Shown one piece after another: positions 16,052-19,387 of a stretch of 19,387 bases of DNA. Origin of the DNA: DRTC01 sp964521025 (lineage in GTDB: Bacteria > Cloacimonadota > Cloacimonadia > Cloacimonadales > TCS61). Position numbers and translations under genes: made by a program. Below the pieces are notes generated by a model. It saw only the letters and a list, made by a program, of their open reading frames with translations, ran no database searches and had not been told where the DNA came from. Within the stretch, counting starts at the first letter, position 1. Each line of letters starts with the position of its first letter. Location of the stretch: the NCBI GenBank assembly GCA_964521025.1, contig CAZFPK010000057.1, positions 1-19,387 of the forward strand. The letters run 5' to 3'.

Positions 16052-16076
16052 CCGGTTTAAGAAACTCATTTCTCAT

Positions 16077-16148
16077 TGGGCCGTCGACAAGCGGTAAGTC
16101 ACATGGTTTTGGTCCATGCATTCGGGGGTTCGAATCCTCCCGGCCCAG
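16077..16148 (+). tRNA. tRNA-Gln (UUG)
   Basis: 72 nt. Acceptor TGGGCCG pairs with CGGCCCA, the discriminator is G, and anticodon stem-loop CATGG-TTTTGGT-CCATG gives UUG. The next three bases are CCA, unlike the other tRNAs here, possibly by chance. An intrinsic terminator follows within 20 bases. Confidence 0.94.
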
Positions 16149-16164
16149 CCATTTTCCATAAAAA

Positions 16165-16192
16165 AAAGCCCTGGAACGGGCTTTCATTTTTT
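16165..16192 (+). terminator. intrinsic terminator between two tRNA-Gln genes
   Basis: AAAGCCC and GGGCTTT form a 7-bp stem with a 6-nt loop, followed by CATTTTTT. The T-run ends at the first base of the next tRNA gene. Confidence 0.7.
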
Positions 16193-16262
16193 GGGGTGTC
16201 GTCTAACGGCAGGACAGCGGATTCTGGTTCCGTATGTGAGGGTTCGATTCCTTCCACCCCAG
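16192..16262 (+). tRNA. tRNA-Gln (CUG)
   Basis: 71 nt. Acceptor TGGGGTG pairs with CACCCCA, the discriminator is G, and anticodon stem-loop GCGGA-TTCTGGT-TCCGT gives CUG. It starts at the T-run of the preceding terminator and has no obvious promoter of its own, so it may depend on read-through. Its 3' end lies 6 bp from the last attC site of the cassette array. Confidence 0.93.
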
Positions 16263-16268
16263 TTAGAA

Positions 16269-16403
16269 TTATAACGGACCAGCATAAGCGGCGGCAAAAG
16301 TGCCGGAAGCTCCGTAGCATTTTCCAAATTATTTTGAATGTAAAAATTAAACTTCAAAAAAAGCACCACGTTTTTGTCATCCGACTTGATGCACTTGTTA
16401 TGT
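16269..16403 (-). repeat. attC recombination site (135 bp), distal end of array
   Basis: Read on the minus strand, R'' ACATAAC (16397-16403) and R' GTTATAA (16269-16275) bracket an imperfect palindrome. GCAT/ATGC, AAG/CTT and CGG/CCG pairs are separated by unpaired bases, and inner hairpins such as CCGGCACTTTTGCCG follow. It lies just after the stop of the protease gene, as an integron cassette site should. Its R'' extended (CACATAAC) is the exact complement of the GTTATGTG that begins the same cassette at 17309. Confidence 0.8.
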
Positions 16404-16430
16404 GTTTTATAATTTAATATTGCTACTTGT

Positions 16431-17267
16431 TTATTCTTCAGCGTTTTCGACTAATAATTCAGGAGTTGAATTGGCAATTATCTCAGCATGTGTCCAAACC
16501 AAAGATGCAGCAGTCGCATCTGGATGTATATTTAAATAGTCTTCTACGATCTTCCATCCAATTGAATATCCAGTCCAATGCGGTATCGGATCTTCTCCAC
16601 CCCGACCAAACATCCAAGGATCAAAGTGTTTTTCACTGAATTCCGTATTCCAGGATTCATGTTTTATTCGCAATAATGGTTTTACCCTTATAATATTTTC
16701 ATGAATTTGTTCTTCTGTCAATGCGCTGGCCCATGGAGTAATTTCACAATTTAGAACTTCAATCATAAAATGATCTGCAAGGCCCTCATTCACCATACAT
16801 TCAAGTAAAGTTATTTCATAATCAGGATTCCGAATACGGCCTACATGATGCATTTCATGTACTAATGTGCGAAATATATATTGTATTCTGAAATTGGGAT
16901 GATTTGGATCGAAATATATTTCAACTCTTTCACCATTGTCATCACCAACTGTTCTACTCCCCAATCCCCAAACGGGTAAAATATTTTCACTATTTGTTAC
17001 TACATTAATAGTTACACTATCTGTAGGAATCAATTTTTGTACTCTCGATATAATGTCTCGGATTCCTTCTACTATTTCAATTGAAGCGCTATCGGATATA
17101 TTAATTTTCTTTTCTAAGATCAATTTACATCCTTTATCAAGTTCAAAGATTTTAGTCTTGCTTGTATCAGGTTCAATCTCCTGGGAGTATAAACTATTCA
17201 TAAGAAATCCATTAAACAAAATCATAACCATTAAAACCTGTATTGTTATTTGTAATGTCTTTTTCAT
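16431..17267 (-). CDS. secreted DUF2268-like zinc metalloprotease (cassette)
   Basis: A 278-aa protein. The ATG at 17267 is chosen because GGAGGT lies 7 bases upstream and the protein then begins with a signal peptide (MKKTLQITIQVLMVMILFNGFLMNSLYS), so it is exported. LVHEMHHVGR contains the zincin HExxH (H137, E138, H141). ECMVNEGLADHF, about 20 residues on, supplies a likely third ligand (E161). The final part, FGRGGEDPIPHWTGYSIGWKIVEDYL, matches what I recall of the DUF2268 family of predicted Zn-dependent proteases. The target is unknown. The gene sits alone between two attC sites on the minus strand and is therefore a mobile gene cassette. Its first 40 bases of leader follow directly from the upstream recombination point, and no promoter is obvious, so transcription may come from upstream in the array. 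Confidence 0.82.
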   Translation of the reverse strand: MKKTLQITIQVLMVMILFNGFLMNSLYSQEIEPDTSKTKIFELDKGCKLILEKKINISDSASIEIVEGIRDIISRVQKLIPTDSVTINVVTNSENILPVWGLGSRTVGDDNGERVEIYFDPNHPNFRIQYIFRTLVHEMHHVGRIRNPDYEITLLECMVNEGLADHFMIEVLNCEITPWASALTEEQIHENIIRVKPLLRIKHESWNTEFSEKHFDPWMFGRGGEDPIPHWTGYSIGWKIVEDYLNIHPDATAASLVWTHAEIIANSTPELLVENAEE

Positions 17268-17302
17268 ATATGTACCTCCAATATTGTTAATTATTCTTAA
17301 AC

Positions 17303-17435
17303 ACATAACGTTTTGTAATAAGTTGCCCGAAGGTTGCGGCGCACCAACGTACAGGTTAAAAAGAACCTAATGCGGAGCTATGATAATTAGATTTCAAACA
17401 TAGCCCTTCGGGTCAACTTAATTACATTGTTATAC
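17303..17435 (-). repeat. attC recombination site (133 bp) between cassettes
   Basis: Read on the minus strand, R'' GTATAAC (17429-17435) and R' GTTATGT (17303-17309) close a long imperfect palindrome. CCCGAAGG pairs perfectly with CCTTCGGG, and CAACTT/AAGTTG and GTAAT/ATTAC pair next to single unpaired bases, the extrahelical pattern typical of attC. An inner AGGTT/GAACCT hairpin forms the variable tip. It lies 17 bases after the stop of the reverse transcriptase gene. Strong evidence for an integron cassette boundary. Confidence 0.88.
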
Positions 17436-17452
17436 CTTTAATTTTAAATATA

Positions 17453-19354
17453 TTACAGTAATTTGAATAGACATTCACCGACATTAGTTCTAAAAGAAAA
17501 ATATTCATGAGATGGAACTGTCCATGTAATACTTTCATCACACCCTGGATGAGATATTTGATTTGAATTTGTTCTATCAAAAAGATTTCTTATTAATATA
17601 CAAATTTCATGAGGTACATTTTTAGATCTAAGAAAATTTAATACACTTTCTGCGTCATATTTTTGATGATCAGTATTGTCATCAAGAGAGTAACAAATTG
17701 CATGTAATTCATTGAGTAAATGATTTAGAGAAACAGAATAGGATTTATTTTGTTCACTGAGTATCCTGAAACGAACTTGCTCAATGACATAAGGCATATG
17801 GAAAATTTTAGAGGTTTTCTCATAGTCTAAATTATAATAACCTGGGCTTTCGAGTGGAATTTTATTTGATTTAACCATTTGAATAATATTTTCAAATGGT
17901 TTATATTCTTCCAGTTTAGACAAGATTTCATCGTCTTTAAAATCTTTCTGACATAAATATTTCAATATTATATTTACATCTCTTGTTGTTATATACTTCT
18001 TATTTTTTAAGAAGTCTCTAAATTTTCCAATTATGATATCATTATTTAGAATTATTAAAATTATTGGTAATGGATTTTCTTTAACTAAATTAAAATTAAA
18101 ATCTTCAAATATATCTTTGATTTTTAAACTATTCGATTCAATTTTTAACATTTGTTGGACACTTTTATCGAAAATCTCCTTTAAAATTTCATCTTGCAAT
18201 TCATGACGAAATGTTCTGGGCTCAACAGGAGATACTTTCAATTTCTCTAATTCATCAAAAATATTTTCGATTTTATTAGATGGCTCTTCTTCATTCTCAT
18301 CATCCGAAATATGATATTCAGGCGATATTTTTTTTAAACTATTAATTAATTCATCTTTTTGTTCTTGATTGTCTAACCAGAAAAAACGAGTTTTAGGATT
18401 TAATCTTGAATTAAGTTTAAAATATAGTATATCAGCTATCCTTGATCCAAGAGATTCTGTATATTCCTGTTGAGAATTATGGATAACATTATTTTTAAAT
18501 TTAATTGAAATATAAATATCATCTAAATATCTAATTATTTTATAACTTTCAACTATATCTTTATCTTTGAAAATTTCTTGTTCAATGTATAAATCGCCAA
18601 ATGTTAGGTATAGATAACCAATAAAATTGGAAATTATATCATTATCGCCCTGTGGTATTCCTGCACCATCTTTTGATAATAATCGGAAAAAAGATATTAT
18701 TTGTTTTTGAGTATCTGGATCAAATTTAAACTTTTCTTTTACTGTTGCCTTTATATATTTAGACAACTTTTTCAATAATATTGGAATAGAGATTTCATCA
18801 AAATAATTTTGAATATCAATTCTTATTATAATTTTGCGATCAGTGTCTCCACTAATTTCCTTCCGTAAAAGGTTTCGAAATCTTTTGTAATGCTTTTTAA
18901 AGTAAATATTTTGAGATGTGATTAGAAGCTCATCTTCTTTAAAAGAAATATTACAACCATAAAAAGATTTTATATTTTCACTTTTTTTCACATAATTTGT
19001 AATAAATTCTTGGGACAATTTTAACAAATATAAACCAATCGTATAATACAATGCACGTAATGGATAAGAGAAAAATTTATATTTGCGTAGACCAAGTCCG
19101 TCCTTGGGAAGTATGTATGGTAAATAACTAAATTCTTTTGAAAGGCAATAAAACGCATCATTTGAAATCTTATTGTTATAATAATCCTGCTCATTAAGAT
19201 TTTTAACAGAGTCTCCAAGATTTTTAAAATATATCATATTTAGTGTTTTATAATGCATATTTTTCTCTTGACTTTTTATTTGAAAATCAAGAAGCCGAAG
19301 AGCCTGTTGCCATAACTCAAATGTTATAAAATGTTTTAATGTTGTTTTATCCAT
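17453..19354 (-). CDS. AbiA-like reverse transcriptase, putative phage defence
   Basis: A 633-aa protein with a reverse transcriptase core. Motif A is IIIRIDIQNYFDEI (D180), motif B GIPQGDNDIISN (232-243), and motif C IIRYLDDIYI (Y276-L-D-D279; many bacterial RTs have YADD). There is no group II intron maturase domain, no adjacent retron RNA and no variable-repeat system. The long C-terminal half is helical and ends ...IRNLFDRTNSNQISHPG (about 588-604), resembling a HEPN RNase motif. Length and layout match the AbiA abortive-infection group (about 630 aa, RT plus HEPN). AbiA-type enzymes are anti-phage proteins thought to act by template-independent DNA synthesis. It is very AT-rich and is the sole gene of an integron cassette. 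Its ATG, 27 bases from the recombination point, has no ribosome binding site. RT identity is firm; the AbiA grouping is likely. Confidence 0.88.
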   Translation of the reverse strand: MDKTTLKHFITFELWQQALRLLDFQIKSQEKNMHYKTLNMIYFKNLGDSVKNLNEQDYYNNKISNDAFYCLSKEFSYLPYILPKDGLGLRKYKFFSYPLRALYYTIGLYLLKLSQEFITNYVKKSENIKSFYGCNISFKEDELLITSQNIYFKKHYKRFRNLLRKEISGDTDRKIIIRIDIQNYFDEISIPILLKKLSKYIKATVKEKFKFDPDTQKQIISFFRLLSKDGAGIPQGDNDIISNFIGYLYLTFGDLYIEQEIFKDKDIVESYKIIRYLDDIYISIKFKNNVIHNSQQEYTESLGSRIADILYFKLNSRLNPKTRFFWLDNQEQKDELINSLKKISPEYHISDDENEEEPSNKIENIFDELEKLKVSPVEPRTFRHELQDEILKEIFDKSVQQMLKIESNSLKIKDIFEDFNFNLVKENPLPIILIILNNDIIIGKFRDFLKNKKYITTRDVNIILKYLCQKDFKDDEILSKLEEYKPFENIIQMVKSNKIPLESPGYYNLDYEKTSKIFHMPYVIEQVRFRILSEQNKSYSVSLNHLLNELHAICYSLDDNTDHQKYDAESVLNFLRSKNVPHEICILIRNLFDRTNSNQISHPGCDESITWTVPSHEYFSFRTNVGECLFKLL

Positions 19355-19380
19355 GATGATTATTCATATATTAATAAGAG

Positions 19381-19387
19381 GTATAAC
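19381..19387 (-). repeat. R' box of a further attC at the window edge
   Basis: The window ends in GTATAAC on the plus strand (minus-strand GTTATAC). GTTATACC is the exact complement of the R'' box (GGTATAAC) of the attC at 17303-17435. This marks the 5' boundary of the reverse transcriptase cassette and shows that the array continues to the right. Confidence 0.7.

Noticed and set aside
16076..16417. 113-codon plus-strand frame over the tRNA-Gln genes and attC
   Set aside because: It translates two tRNA genes and a recombination site; this is a chance frame.
17453..19354. Group II intron or diversity-generating retroelement RT
   Set aside because: No maturase domain, no intron RNA domain V, and no template/variable repeat or accessory gene is visible nearby.

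Overview
The window is about 19.4 kb of AT-rich bacterial chromosome from a Gram-negative organism: it encodes a TonB-dependent outer-membrane receptor and several proteins with signal peptides. The short palindromic intergenic repeats, AT-rich coding and TTGACA boxes paired with poorly conserved -10 regions suggest the FCB group, perhaps a Cloacimonadota-like lineage. That placement is a tentative inference from style; no marker-gene comparison was possible.

Left end (1-2220): a helical DIP1984/septicolysin-like protein, then a roughly 215-nt region that folds as a multibranched RNA ending in a T-run. A degenerate attC-like palindrome follows, then a two-gene unit (PIN-domain nuclease plus a small unknown protein), then what looks like half an attC. 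This may be a decayed integron cassette. Region 2222-7970: a TonB-dependent receptor read leftward behind a TPP riboswitch and an intrinsic terminator, so it is probably a thiamine (or precursor) importer. A divergent sodium:solute symporter follows, then a convergent secreted GH114/TM1410-type glycosidase-like protein. Region 8048-9262: two tRNA clusters, Gly-Cys-Leu leftward and Pro, Val rightward. Region 9555-15636: four rightward genes, a membrane-anchored divergent polysaccharide deacetylase, a large kinase-like multi-pass membrane protein, holA (DNA polymerase III delta) and era (ribosome-assembly GTPase). Several are preceded by copies of a dispersed TGTCATTC...GAATGACA repeat. Region 15863-16262: tRNA Ser(UGA), Ser(GCU), Gln(UUG), Gln(CUG).

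Right end (16269-19387): the most striking part. Two minus-strand genes, each followed by an attC-type imperfect palindrome of about 134 bp, form the distal end of an integron cassette array that stops 6 bp from a tRNA-Gln gene. One cassette carries a 633-aa reverse transcriptase resembling the AbiA abortive-infection group, with a probable C-terminal HEPN-like domain. The other carries a secreted DUF2268-type zinc metalloprotease. In each cassette the bases at its 5' end are the exact complement of the R'' box of its own attC, as expected for cassettes inserted as circles. An integrase gene and attI, if present, would lie beyond the right edge.
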